From Bacillota bacterium (lineage in GTDB: Bacteria > Bacillota > Clostridia > Acetivibrionales > DTU013): a DNA stretch of 64,000 nt. This document shows positions 51,960-61,083 of this stretch, in pieces. The notes under the pieces are model-generated. The model worked only from the letters and a program-made list of their open reading frames with translations. It had not been told where the DNA came from and did no database searches. The translations under genes were made by a program, and so were the position numbers. The DNA is taken from assembly GCA_023418915.1 (NCBI GenBank), contig JAEZYU010000079.1, positions 1-64,000 on the forward strand, in the 5' to 3' direction. Each line of letters opens with the position of its first letter. Position 1 is the first letter of the stretch.

Positions 51960-52562
51960 TTATTTTAATATTCCGATTCTGTCCATCGGCCAGAATCTGT
52001 ATGCCGCCCTGCCTTCGATCTGGCTGCGGTGTATAGCTCCAAATGACCTGCTGTCCTTACTTACCTCTCGATTGTCGCCGATGACAAGATATTCGCCATC
52101 CTCAAGCCTTATAGGAAACGGCTGCTCTCTTTGAAAGGTTTCCCCCTTCGCATACGGTTCGCTGAGCTCTGTACCGTTCACAAGCACCTTCCCGTCTTGG
52201 ATATCCACTACATCACCGGGAATTCCGATCACCCTCTTTACGAGTCTGGTGTTTGTCTTTCTCTCGACCGGTTTGAAAATATCACCGACATCAGTCAGAA
52301 ATATTTTAACTTTCTCAAAATAATTCTCCGGATACTTGTCTTCGATGAAAACTATGATATCACCTCTGGATGGATCACCGAAGCTGTAGCTCAATTTCTC
52401 AACGAACAGGTGCTGTCCTTCCAGCAGCGTATCCTGCATGGATGTCTGTCTAACCTGAGTGGTCGCGAATACTGCTGTATTGAGCAAAGCCACTAGTATG
52501 AAAGCTGCAGCAAAAACTACTATCCATTCCCATATCTCTCTAATCACTGTTCTGCCTGTCAT
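51960..52562 (-). CDS. lepB: signal peptidase I
   Basis: A 200-residue membrane serine protease that removes signal peptides outside the membrane. One N-terminal helix (about 10-30), then catalytic Ser in RQTSMQDTL (about 40) and Lys in LVKRVIGIPGD (about 103), followed by the conserved GDNREVSKDSRSFGAI (about 165). Here Gln-Thr precedes the Ser-Met pair as in other S26 enzymes. Confidence 0.95.
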   Translation of the reverse strand: MTGRTVIREIWEWIVVFAAAFILVALLNTAVFATTQVRQTSMQDTLLEGQHLFVEKLSYSFGDPSRGDIIVFIEDKYPENYFEKVKIFLTDVGDIFKPVERKTNTRLVKRVIGIPGDVVDIQDGKVLVNGTELSEPYAKGETFQREQPFPIRLEDGEYLVIGDNREVSKDSRSFGAIHRSQIEGRAAYRFWPMDRIGILK

Positions 52563-52600
52563 GCCGACACCCCTTGAGCAATTTCATCGTATATTTCTAT

Positions 52601-52635
52601 TAAAAAGGTGGGTCGCCTGTTTACAGGACCCACCT
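52601..52635 (-). terminator. terminator of the CD1247-type gene
   Basis: Minus strand AGGTGGGTC/GACCCACCT with a CTG-TAAA-CAG inner stem, followed by TTTTTAA. Confidence 0.9.
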
Positions 52636-52653
52636 GATATAACTTTGTGCTTA

Positions 52654-53109
52654 TTATTCAGTGCCCTCTTCACAATCTTCGCAGTCTTCACAACTGCAAT
52701 CCCATTCGATCTCGATCTCTTTATTGCAATGAGGGCAAAGAACAGTGTCCTTCTTCATGAATGCATTTTCAAGATTGACTGTTTCCCCGCAGTGCGGACA
52801 GTCAAATTCTGCGAATACCTCCTCTTCGTCGTCATCCTCATCATCATCGTCGTCGTCGTCAATGTAATATTCGTCATCGCTGTCCAGATCGTATATCAGG
52901 CTCTCTATAGAAGCAAGATCCTCATCCATTTCATCCACCTGTTCACTGAGCTGTTCCTGTACTTCCTCTATATCGTCAACCGCAAGAGCCACATCATCCA
53001 GCGCATCAATAATTGCCTTGAGCAGCCTTCCTTCATTTGTTGTGTAATCCAGCTGCATCCCGTCAGCAAGTCCCTTCAGATAAGCTATCTTTCCTTTAAG
53101 ATAATCCAT
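52654..53109 (-). CDS. CD1247-domain protein with acidic linker and zinc ribbon
   Basis: A 151-residue protein common in Clostridia. Residues 1-70 form a helical CD1247-type domain (MDYLKGKIAYLKGLADGMQLD), followed by a very acidic run of Asp and Glu (about 78-100), a zinc ribbon with two CPHC knuckles (CPHCGE about 105, CPHCNK about 127) and a Cys/Asp/Glu tail (CSCEDCEDCEEG). The start at 53109 follows GGAGGTAGAC. Function unknown; the architecture suggests a metal-binding regulatory protein. Confidence 0.8.
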   Translation of the reverse strand: MDYLKGKIAYLKGLADGMQLDYTTNEGRLLKAIIDALDDVALAVDDIEEVQEQLSEQVDEMDEDLASIESLIYDLDSDDEYYIDDDDDDDEDDDEEEVFAEFDCPHCGETVNLENAFMKKDTVLCPHCNKEIEIEWDCSCEDCEDCEEGTE

Positions 53110-53184
53110 GTCTACCTCCATATAAAAATTCTATAATCTGCTTACTTAATATCCCCCCGGGCAGGAAGTTTATGCAAGCCTCTA

Positions 53185-53742
53185 TCATGCTCTTTCCAGG
53201 TAATCGCCCGTTCTGGTGTCGATCCTTATAACATTCCCCTGATCGATAAAAAGTGGAACCTTTACCATGGCGCCAGTCTCAACCGTAGCAGGCTTGGTTG
53301 CACCGGTGGCCGTATCTCCCTTATAGCCAGGGTCGGTCTCGATGACTTCCAGCTCCACAAATGTAGGAGGCTCGATACCGATAACATTTCCTTTGAATGA
53401 AAGAATCTTTACTGTCATGTTTTCTTTGACAAATTTCAAAGTGTCACTGATGGTATCCTTGCTCAGCGGCATTTGCTCGTAGGTCTCGGTATCCATGAAA
53501 TAATACAGGTCTCCGTCATTGTACAGGTACTGCATGTCCTTCCTTTCAATATGCGCCTTGGGCATTTTATCCGTTGGGTTGAAGGTTCTTTCAACTGTAG
53601 CGCCTGTTATGACATTTTTAAGCTTTGTCCTGACAAACGCAGCGCCTTTGCCTGGCTTCACATGCTGAAATTCAACAATCTGGAAAACCTGTCCGTCAAG
53701 TTCGAAAGTAACACCGTTTCTGAATTCGCCTGCTGTTATCAT
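53185..53742 (-). CDS. efp: elongation factor P
   Basis: A 185-residue translation factor that rescues ribosomes stalled at polyproline. It has a KOW domain (1-60) and two OB folds. The loop [10 protein letters not shown] carries Lys32, the position for post-translational modification in many bacteria. C-terminal end [20 protein letters not shown] is conserved. Upstream of it lies the M24 peptidase gene, the common order. Confidence 0.97.
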   Translation of the reverse strand: MITAGEFRNGVTFELDGQVFQIVEFQHVKPGKGAAFVRTKLKNVITGATVERTFNPTDKMPKAHIERKDMQYLYNDGDLYYFMDTETYEQMPLSKDTISDTLKFVKENMTVKILSFKGNVIGIEPPTFVELEVIETDPGYKGDTATGATKPATVETGAMVKVPLFIDQGNVIRIDTRTGDYLERA

Positions 53743-53876
53743 AAATTTATCCCTCCATCATTAACTCTTAAATCAATTATGTCATCTAATAATATATTTA
53801 TCAAATCACCCGATATTGACTATATAATATTAAAATAAAACATCATGCATTTCAAGAAAAATTTTCTTGCTGAGGC

Positions 53877-54956
53877 TTACAGTATGATCATTTCCTTTGG
53901 AGATGCAGTAAGAACAATCGCTGATTCACCATTTACGACAGTCATGTCTTCGATCCTGACGCCTCCTGTCTCGGCTACATAAATCCCCGGCTCGACAGTG
54001 ACTACCATACCGTCCCTCAATATGATATCTCCCCTTTGTGAAAGTGTCGGATCCTCATGTATTTCAAGACCGACACCATGACCCAGTCCATGCCCGAAAT
54101 TGCTCCCATAACCTGCTTCGTTTATTACTCCCCTTGCAATCGAATCGATCTCCTTACCTGACACACCGCTTTTTACAGCCTCAATGCCCTTTTTATTCGC
54201 ATCGAGCACGATCCTGTATATTTTATCGAGTTCTGCTTCTGGTTTACCAAGAAACACCGTTCTGGTGATATCTGAACAATATCCGTTGTAAATAGCCCCA
54301 AAGTCAAGCGTTATCACGTCTCCCGCCTCTATAACCTTGTCAGATGCGACACCGTGCGGCATAGACGCACGCCTGCCTGATGCAATGATAGTTTCAAAGG
54401 ACGGTCCCTGTGCACCAAGCCGCCTCATGTGGTGTTCCATTTCCGCAGCTATTTCTATCTCGGTGACACCAGGCTTTATAAACTCCAGGATATGTAAAAA
54501 AACGTCATCGGCTATCCTGACTGCGGATTTGATCAGCCCGATCTCACTTTCATCCTTTATTCTGCGGATTTCCTCAACTTTTCCTCCAAGAGGGACGAAT
54601 TTATCCGTCCTGAGCTTTTTGGAGTATTCCGAATACTGTGAATAGGACAGATTGTCATCTTCAAACCACAGTCTGAGGATATTTTCGTTTTCCAGCAGTT
54701 TGTTTAGCTCTTTAATATGACTTCCGGCATATTGTATTATTTCATAATCAGGAGCCTGGTCGGATGCCTGCTCCACATACCTGAAATCCGTCAGAAGCAC
54801 AGCACGGTTCCTGCTGATAAAGAGAAGGGCTGATGTTCCTGTAAATCCGGACATATAAATATAATTCACACGCTTTGTGATCAATACCGCATCTGTATTT
54901 TCAAGGATCATATTGCTGCGAAGATTAGTGAGTCGTCTCTGATATGTTTCTGACAA
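53877..54956 (-). CDS. M24 family Xaa-Pro peptidase
   Basis: A 359-residue aminopeptidase with an N-terminal creatinase-like domain (1-130) and a pita-bread catalytic domain. Metal ligands are visible: Asp in ITLDFGAIYNGYCSDITRT (two Asp, about 217 and 228), His in FGHGLGHGVGLEIHEDP (about 292), Glu in VVTVEPGIY (about 325) and Glu in GVRIEDMTVV (about 338). It removes residues before proline. Directly precedes efp in transcription. Confidence 0.93.
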   Translation of the reverse strand: MSETYQRRLTNLRSNMILENTDAVLITKRVNYIYMSGFTGTSALLFISRNRAVLLTDFRYVEQASDQAPDYEIIQYAGSHIKELNKLLENENILRLWFEDDNLSYSQYSEYSKKLRTDKFVPLGGKVEEIRRIKDESEIGLIKSAVRIADDVFLHILEFIKPGVTEIEIAAEMEHHMRRLGAQGPSFETIIASGRRASMPHGVASDKVIEAGDVITLDFGAIYNGYCSDITRTVFLGKPEAELDKIYRIVLDANKKGIEAVKSGVSGKEIDSIARGVINEAGYGSNFGHGLGHGVGLEIHEDPTLSQRGDIILRDGMVVTVEPGIYVAETGGVRIEDMTVVNGESAIVLTASPKEMIIL

Positions 54957-54958
54957 TG

Positions 54959-55414
54959 TTATATCTCCTTTACCGTTTCATTGAGCATTATAGCTGCTGC
55001 TTTAAGTGCCACCATATAGCTGTCGGCTCCAAAACCGCTTATTTGTCCTGTACAGACGGGAGCAATGACCGATTTTCTCCTGAATTCCTCTCTGGCGTGT
55101 ATATTGGACAGATGAACTTCGATACACGGAAGCTCAACCGCCTTTACGGCATCCCGGATTGCTATGCTGTAATGAGTATATGCCCCCGGGTTAAGAATAA
55201 TAAGGTCATATCTTCCCCTTGCTTCATGCAGCTTGTCTATTATTTCACCCTCATGGTTGGTCTGGATAAAATCCACATCCATTCCAAGCTGTTGAGCTTC
55301 TCTTGTGACATCAGCCGCAATCTCAGCCAGAGTGACAGTTCCATATACATCCTTTTCGCGAGTCCCCAGCATATTCAGGTTGGGACCGTTGATAACAATA
55401 ATTTTCTTTTGCAT
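54959..55414 (-). CDS. aroQ: 3-dehydroquinate dehydratase, type II
   Basis: A 151-residue enzyme of the shikimate pathway (third step). Motifs IIVINGPNLNMLGTRE with catalytic Tyr in DVYGTVTL (about 24), NPGAYTHYSIAIRDAV (about 76) and EVHLSNIHAREEFRRKS with catalytic His (about 102) are intact. Start ATG 55414 follows AAAGGGG at a rather long distance. The dispersed element lies 28 bases upstream. Confidence 0.94.
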   Translation of the reverse strand: MQKKIIVINGPNLNMLGTREKDVYGTVTLAEIAADVTREAQQLGMDVDFIQTNHEGEIIDKLHEARGRYDLIILNPGAYTHYSIAIRDAVKAVELPCIEVHLSNIHAREEFRRKSVIAPVCTGQISGFGADSYMVALKAAAIMLNETVKEI

Positions 55415-55441
55415 ATCAATATATTTCCCCTTTAAGAAGTG

Positions 55442-55455
55442 TATAACGCATCGTT
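55442..55455 (-). repeat. dispersed element, copy 3 (upstream of aroQ)
   Basis: Minus strand AACGATGCGTTATA (14 of 15 bases), preceded by TTTTCTTTAA. Confidence 0.75.
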
Positions 55456-55501
55456 TTAAAGAAAACCCTCCGGTTTTCATAAAAATTTTCTCACACCGGC
55501 A

Positions 55502-55768
55502 TTATATATGCCGTGGTTTCCTTTTCACCAGTACAGCCGCCTTTGTAATTGCAGCTACTATATCGACCTCAAATTGCTGTCCGAGAGTATTGATCTTGGA
55601 ATAAAGCTCTCCCTTTTCTGTTACGACATATTTGGGCGGAAGATCGTTCAGCGCTATGGCAGCAATATCAAGAAGGCATTTCTCACAGGTGCACATGTTG
55701 ATATCAGTCAACACTTCCTTCATCTGTCCGAATACGATCTCCTCCATGTAGTTTTTAATCTGGGCCAT
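55502..55768 (-). CDS. ComFB-like late competence protein
   Basis: An 88-residue protein of the ComFB family, with NYMEEIVFGQMKEVL at the start, a CTCEKC cysteine cluster (about 26-31) that may bind zinc, and DIAAIALNDLPPKYVV. In Bacillus comFB lies among competence genes; here it stands next to a prepilin peptidase. Role unknown. Start follows GGAGGAAATATC. Confidence 0.85.
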   Translation of the reverse strand: MAQIKNYMEEIVFGQMKEVLTDINMCTCEKCLLDIAAIALNDLPPKYVVTEKGELYSKINTLGQQFEVDIVAAITKAAVLVKRKPRHI

Positions 55769-55813
55769 GATATTTCCTCCTCTGACCGGTTATATTTTAA
55801 TATTTACCTAAAT

Positions 55814-56614
55814 CTATACACTCATATAATTGAAAAACCATTCCACCATCTCCCAGCCCCAAATAATGGTCACAAATGAGCCAATCACTATGAAAGGGCC
55901 AAATGCCACAGTATCCTTCCTCTTTTTGATGCGAAGCAGCATAAGCAGCATGGAGATTATTCCCCCAAGCAATATCGAAGATGCCAGTGCGGCAATACAA
56001 AGCTTCCAGCCAAGGAACAGGCCGATTGGCGCCATCAGCTTAACATCTCCCATACCCATAGCATCATCGGTCCTGTATATCAGCGAGCCTAATACAGCGA
56101 CCAGCAGTAAAAAGCCTGATCCCGGAAACAGACCGGCCAGAGGTGTCCACCATTTATCGTCTCCGAACACTTCCGTCACAGGACTGATGCAGTTGTAGAC
56201 AAAAAACACTATCCCTCCCGCCATTCCTGCTAATACAAGACCGTTTGGAATAATCCTGTGATCGATATCTATAAAAAATACAGCTATCAATATTATCATT
56301 AGGTAAGCAAACGCAAAGAAAGGAGCCGAAAATCCGAATTTTATGAATAGAGCTATAAAAACTAAAGCTGTCAGAAGCTCAATCAGAGGATATCTGGGTG
56401 AGATCCGCCCACCGCAGTACCTGCACCTGCCCCTGAGAAAGATATAGCTGAATACCGGGACAAGATCAGGCGCAGCAAGTCTTTTACCGCAGGATGTACA
56501 TGAGGACGGCGGTGCAACTATATTCCTGCCCTCAGGGATACGGTATATGAGAACATTTATAAAGGATCCTATGATAAGCCCAAAAATAAATACATATATG
56601 TATATTGCTGCCAT
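55814..56614 (-). CDS. prepilin peptidase (A24, PilD/ComC type)
   Basis: A 266-residue membrane protease with about seven helices. The N-terminal cytoplasmic loop has four zinc cysteines (CTSCGK about 38 and CRYCGG about 65). The two catalytic aspartates sit in FIDIDHRIIPN (about 118) and AMGMGDVKLMAPIG (about 190). It processes and methylates type IV pilin-like proteins; no pilin genes lie in the window. Confidence 0.94.
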   Translation of the reverse strand: MAAIYIYVFIFGLIIGSFINVLIYRIPEGRNIVAPPSSCTSCGKRLAAPDLVPVFSYIFLRGRCRYCGGRISPRYPLIELLTALVFIALFIKFGFSAPFFAFAYLMIILIAVFFIDIDHRIIPNGLVLAGMAGGIVFFVYNCISPVTEVFGDDKWWTPLAGLFPGSGFLLLVAVLGSLIYRTDDAMGMGDVKLMAPIGLFLGWKLCIAALASSILLGGIISMLLMLLRIKKRKDTVAFGPFIVIGSFVTIIWGWEMVEWFFNYMSV

Positions 56615-56672
56615 AACCTCACCTGCTTGTAAAAAATCAGTGCTTTATTCGCCACATGGAGTAAAAAATCCT

Positions 56673-57575
56673 CTAAACTTCCAGGTATTTTAAAAATGTT
56701 GTCGAAAGCTCCGCTGAAACAGTATCAGAAATTCTGGTCTCCATCCATATCTCGAATGCCCTAATGCCCTGATAAAGCAGCATACCAGCTCCGTTACAGG
56801 TTTTACAGCCTTTTCCACGTGCCATGGAAAGCAGTTTTGTTTCAGTTGGATTATATATCACATCATATACTATAGGCTTGCATAAAAAATCCACATCATT
56901 TCCGACAGGGCTCATGTCTGTATTCGGGTACATGCCGGCGGACGTGGTGTTGATGATAATATCAAATTCATTCAGTATCCGGTGCGCTTCACCGGTGCCC
57001 GGAATTGCAGTAAAAGCATACATTGCAGCTTCTTTGCCTGAGATCAGTGTTTTATTTATGTATGATGCTATCTCTTCTGCCTTTGATCTGGTCCTGTTAA
57101 TTATGCAGAGCCTTCCCGCTCCTTCTGCTGTAATCTTCACTGCCAGTGACCTGGCGGTTCCTCCTGCGCCCAGTATACAGACAGCCCGGCCTCGAAAGTC
57201 AGTGCCTGTCTGTTTCGTAAATGCATTGACGAAACCTGTTCCGTCAGTATTATAACCATAGAGCCTGCCATCTTTTATTCTGACGGTATTTGCAGCGCCA
57301 AGCAGCCTGACTTCATCATCAGCTTCATCCAGAAAGCCCAATATTTCTTCCTTGTAAGGTATCGTCACATTAAATCCTGCAAATCCCAGCGCTTTAAGTC
57401 CGTTGATAACTGTCCCAAGCATGCCCTTCTCTGTCATCAAAGGTATGTATATTCCGTTCAGACGCAAATGAGAAAAAAGGCTGTTATGAAGAACCGGTGA
57501 AACTGTATGTTCCACCGGATTTCCAATAAGTCCGGTCAGTATCGTCGTCCCGGTAACTCTTTGATCAAGTACCAT
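56673..57575 (-). CDS. aroE: shikimate dehydrogenase
   Basis: A 300-residue NADP-dependent enzyme of the shikimate pathway. Substrate site motifs are NPVEHTVSPVLHN (about 20), FNVTIPYKEEI with catalytic Lys (about 78), and GAANTVRI; the cofactor site is ILGAGGTARSLAVKI (about 134) with NRTRSKAEEI. The C-terminal NGAGMLLYQGIRAFEIW is conserved. It follows yqeG by four bases. Confidence 0.94.
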   Translation of the reverse strand: MVLDQRVTGTTILTGLIGNPVEHTVSPVLHNSLFSHLRLNGIYIPLMTEKGMLGTVINGLKALGFAGFNVTIPYKEEILGFLDEADDEVRLLGAANTVRIKDGRLYGYNTDGTGFVNAFTKQTGTDFRGRAVCILGAGGTARSLAVKITAEGAGRLCIINRTRSKAEEIASYINKTLISGKEAAMYAFTAIPGTGEAHRILNEFDIIINTTSAGMYPNTDMSPVGNDVDFLCKPIVYDVIYNPTETKLLSMARGKGCKTCNGAGMLLYQGIRAFEIWMETRISDTVSAELSTTFLKYLEV

Positions 57576-57579
57576 CTGC

Positions 57580-58092
57580 CTACCTCACCAAATCCTTTGT
57601 CCTTTCGGCATATCTTCTCAGTATCATCTTTTCAAAAACCCGCTTGAGCCTGACCATCCTGCCTTCCCTCATATCGATGGGCTTTACCAGAATAGTTAAC
57701 ATACCCGCTCGGTTTCCTCCATATATGTCAGTGAATATCTGATCCCCCACGACAGCGATCTGTTCGCCTTTGAGCTCCATATGTCTGCCTGCTTTGAGGA
57801 ATGCCTCCCTGACCGGCTTCATAGCCCTATGCACTGCATACAGCTTTAGTCTTTCGTTGAATCTGATCACGCGTTTTTTTGCGCCGTTTGAGACTATACA
57901 GAGTTTGAACCCCTTTGATTTCATTGCTTCTATCCATTTTACCGCATTTTCGTCTGCATCGGCTACATGGTTCGGTACCAGTGTGTTATCAATGTCCAGT
58001 ATGATACCTTTTATTTTATTCCCTTCCAATATTTCAGCTGTTATTTTGTTGATGCTCTCCACATATATATCCGGGTAAAATGCTTCTTTCAT
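57580..58092 (-). CDS. yqeG: YqeG family HAD IIIA phosphatase
   Basis: A 170-residue HAD phosphatase. Motif I is ILDIDNTLVPNH (about residues 30-41, with both Asp), motif II is the SNG triplet in CIVSNGAKK (about 68), and motif III/IV is IAVVGDQIFTDIYGGNRAGM (about 113). It groups with aroE in many Clostridia. Substrate is not known. Confidence 0.92.
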   Translation of the reverse strand: MKEAFYPDIYVESINKITAEILEGNKIKGIILDIDNTLVPNHVADADENAVKWIEAMKSKGFKLCIVSNGAKKRVIRFNERLKLYAVHRAMKPVREAFLKAGRHMELKGEQIAVVGDQIFTDIYGGNRAGMLTILVKPIDMREGRMVRLKRVFEKMILRRYAERTKDLVR

Positions 58093-58188
58093 TACTCCTC
58101 CGATATCCCTTGCTATCTGTCATTATGACTGATCCAAAGGGTGGTTTTTTGTAATGATAACAGATCCATGCTCTTTTGGCAACGTGTG

Positions 58189-59682
58189 CTATGCTTGTCC
58201 TTTTTGGTATTTACTCATTTGCATTGATGTTTCGATCAGTTCCTCCACATATCCCCCTGCTTCATTAGCTTTTTCAATGTTCTGAGTGGATAAAGCACAA
58301 GCTTCCTGTGCGCTTGCAGTCACCTGCTCACTTACCGCAGATATCTCGTTTATGCTTTCCACCAATTTGTTGTTTGCGCCAAGTACTTTATTGACTTTGT
58401 CATTTACCATATTAACATTTTCTCTGACGTCGTTCATTTTTTCGCTGATGCCGGTGAAAATATCCATGGTCCTGGAAACAAGCGTATTTTGTTCATCATT
58501 TGCCTCCTTGAGCCTGAGTACCGCCTCGACAGAACTGTCAGTCTGGGTATACAGCTCGTTGACTATCCTGATTATCTCATTGGTCGATTCCTTGCTTTGA
58601 GCCGCAAGCTTCCTTATTTCATCGGCGACCACCGCAAATCCTTTTCCGCTCTCGCCGGCTCTGGCACTTTCGATCGCAGCATTGAGAGACAGCATGTTAG
58701 TTTGCTCAGATATACTTGAAATAAGGTCTGATATGGTGCGTATCTCATCAGTCTTCTGTTTCAAATCGAGCATTATGTTGTAGGCATTGTCGCTGTTTTC
58801 GCTGACAAAAGCAGATTTCCCGTTCAATCGTTCTATTATACCCAGGCCTTCAGAGACAGCCTCAGCAGTATTCAGAGAAATTTGTTCCATACTCTCGGAA
58901 TCTTTCGATGTGTCCGTTATCAGATCCTGTATGTCATGTGTAAGTCCGGACTGCACCTGTATATTGGCGGCTGTATCAGCTGCACCCTTTTCAATTTCCT
59001 GTACCGCATTTGATGCTATATTTGTGAATTCAGCCAACTCTTTAACTATCCTGTGCACCTCTCTGGAGTTTTTGTCCAGTACTGCCGCTGTCTTTAATAC
59101 ATCCTTCAGAATACTTTCCTGCTTCGACTGTTCATCTCTTATATCTCTTACCTTCTCATCACTGAACGCATTGGATATTTTAGTTGAATAAATAAGTGAT
59201 GCTGCGAACATGAAAACACAGGCGAATTCTATCAGGTAATTGGTAGTGTCGAAACTGCTTTTGAGCCCGAGGAATGCGAAGCTGTAAACTATTTTAGCTA
59301 CATTTACGAGTGCAAAGGCTATATTGGTTGCTATTATAAGCTTCAGATCAAAGTATAAAAAGTAACTAAGCACTATCGGAAACATGTAACAAAATACAAG
59401 CACCCTGTCCGGTGAGGCAGTGAACATAGTGAAAACATAGAGTATGAAGTAACCAGTAAGTGTTACATATTTCATAATATTCGATCGGTTATCTTTCATA
59501 AATAATAATGTAGCCGCAACCATTGGGAAAACGACTATCGCCATCATCACCAGCAAATAAGTTAATGTTTTGGCTCCTTTGATGTACTCCATCAAGTATC
59601 CGGCTATTAGAAAAATATCAATTCCCCAGTTCAAAAATAATACAAATCTGTTGACTCTCTTTGATGCAGATTTATAGTCCAT
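58189..59682 (-). CDS. methyl-accepting chemotaxis protein
   Basis: A 497-residue receptor. Six N-terminal helices (residues 15-180) form a membrane sensor without a large outside domain; the cytoplasmic part (190-497) is a long coiled coil with the signalling tip [43 protein letters not shown] (in part, about 338-380), the universal CheA/CheW contact. The ATG at 59682 follows AGGGGAGTG; a GTG at 59691 overlaps that site. Expressed alone. Confidence 0.93.
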   Translation of the reverse strand: MDYKSASKRVNRFVLFLNWGIDIFLIAGYLMEYIKGAKTLTYLLVMMAIVVFPMVAATLLFMKDNRSNIMKYVTLTGYFILYVFTMFTASPDRVLVFCYMFPIVLSYFLYFDLKLIIATNIAFALVNVAKIVYSFAFLGLKSSFDTTNYLIEFACVFMFAASLIYSTKISNAFSDEKVRDIRDEQSKQESILKDVLKTAAVLDKNSREVHRIVKELAEFTNIASNAVQEIEKGAADTAANIQVQSGLTHDIQDLITDTSKDSESMEQISLNTAEAVSEGLGIIERLNGKSAFVSENSDNAYNIMLDLKQKTDEIRTISDLISSISEQTNMLSLNAAIESARAGESGKGFAVVADEIRKLAAQSKESTNEIIRIVNELYTQTDSSVEAVLRLKEANDEQNTLVSRTMDIFTGISEKMNDVRENVNMVNDKVNKVLGANNKLVESINEISAVSEQVTASAQEACALSTQNIEKANEAGGYVEELIETSMQMSKYQKGQA

Positions 59683-59867
59683 ATTTGACACTCCCCTGCA
59701 TAATTATTTCATTTTTTCCATTACATTATATACTATTTTGTAAAAAAAATGAATTTGTTTTCTTTCAAATACAAATTTGTTTTGGTATGGGTATAGATTT
59801 TTTATTAAAAAAGTTGCATAATAAAAAAAGTGTTTAGGGTAAATAATTGTAAGGAGGCTGTATAAAT

Positions 59868-60938
59868 ATGACTCAGAGAATAAATATCCAAAAAACGCAG
59901 AAGGCTAAAGCGAAACCGGATCAGAGAAATTTGGGATTCGGCCAGTATTTTTCAGATCACATGTTCATAATGGATTATAGTGTGGAAAAAGGATGGTATG
60001 ATCCGAGAATAATACCTTACGGTCCTTTGTCACTTGATCCGTCCACAATGGTTTTTCATTACGGACAGGCAATCTTCGAAGGCTTAAAGGCATACAGATC
60101 TGCCGACGGAAAGGTATTTCTCTTCAGACCGGATATGAATATGAAGAGAATAAACAATTCGAACAAGAGGATGTCGATCCCTCCTATAGATGAAAAATTC
60201 GCAGTAGAAGCAGTCAAAACCCTCGTCAGTATAGACAGCGACTGGATACCGACAGAACCGGGAACTTCATTGTATGTAAGGCCGTTCATAATTTCAACCG
60301 ACCCGTATCTGGGCGTGAGAGCTTCTAATACATACAAGTTCATCATAATACTCTCACCCAGCGGTGCTTATTACCCGTCGGGAATAAATCCGGTAAAGAT
60401 CATGATAGAAAACGAATATGTCCGCGCCGTAAAGGGCGGTACCGGCTTTGCCAAGACACCGGGCAATTATGCCGCAAGCCTCAAAGCACAGGAGATCGCC
60501 CATGAGAAGGGCTATGTACAGGTATTATGGCTTGACGGAGTAGAAAGAAAGTACATTGAAGAAGTCGGCTCAATGAATGTTTTCTTCAAAATAGGAGATG
60601 AAATAATAACACCGTCACTGGACGGAAGCATTCTGCCGGGAATAACCAGGAACTCCTGCATACAGCTGCTCAAAAAGTGGGGCTATAAGGTCACTGAAAA
60701 GCATCTTAGTGTTCAGGAGCTGTTTGATGCACATGCTAAAGGGAAATTGGCAGAAGCATTTGGAACAGGTACGGCTGCTGTCATTTCGCCCATTGGCGAA
60801 CTCAACTGGTACGATAAACTGGTAACAGTAAACAACGGCGAGATTGGAGAAGTCTCAGCAAGGCTGTATGAAGCTATTACAGGTATACAGAACGGCACTG
60901 TGAAGGATGATTTCGGCTGGATCACTGAAGTAAAATAA
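59868..60938 (+). CDS. ilvE: branched-chain amino acid aminotransferase
   Basis: A 356-residue PLP enzyme that performs the last step of leucine, isoleucine and valine synthesis. The Schiff-base Lys is in GTGFAKTPGNYAASLKAQE (about residue 198), the family segment EEVGSMNVFF (about 235) and the C-terminal GTGTAAVISPIG (about 300) are intact. Start follows AAGGAGGCTGTATAA. It has its own strong terminator. Confidence 0.96.
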   Translation: MTQRINIQKTQKAKAKPDQRNLGFGQYFSDHMFIMDYSVEKGWYDPRIIPYGPLSLDPSTMVFHYGQAIFEGLKAYRSADGKVFLFRPDMNMKRINNSNKRMSIPPIDEKFAVEAVKTLVSIDSDWIPTEPGTSLYVRPFIISTDPYLGVRASNTYKFIIILSPSGAYYPSGINPVKIMIENEYVRAVKGGTGFAKTPGNYAASLKAQEIAHEKGYVQVLWLDGVERKYIEEVGSMNVFFKIGDEIITPSLDGSILPGITRNSCIQLLKKWGYKVTEKHLSVQELFDAHAKGKLAEAFGTGTAAVISPIGELNWYDKLVTVNNGEIGEVSARLYEAITGIQNGTVKDDFGWITEVK

Positions 60939-60953
60939 TTCTTCTATATACAG

Positions 60954-60996
60954 GGACAGTTTACTGACTTTAGGGCATGTCAGTAAACTGTCCTTT
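60954..60996 (+). terminator. terminator of ilvE
   Basis: GGACAGTTTACTGAC pairs perfectly with GTCAGTAAACTGTCC around a TTTAGGGCAT loop, followed by TTTTCT. Confidence 0.93.
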
Positions 60997-61056
60997 TCTA
61001 TGGGAATATTTCGTCATAGATGAAATACAATTCTAAGTAAACACATATTTTTCTTT

Positions 61057-61071
61057 AACGATGCATTATAA
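61057..61071 (+). repeat. dispersed 15-base element, copy 4 (upstream of ylbJ)
   Basis: Plus strand AACGATGCATTATAA (one base different from copies 1 and 2), preceded by TTTTTCTTT, 12 bases before the ylbJ start. Confidence 0.75.
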
Positions 61072-61083
61072 GGTTGGTTAATA

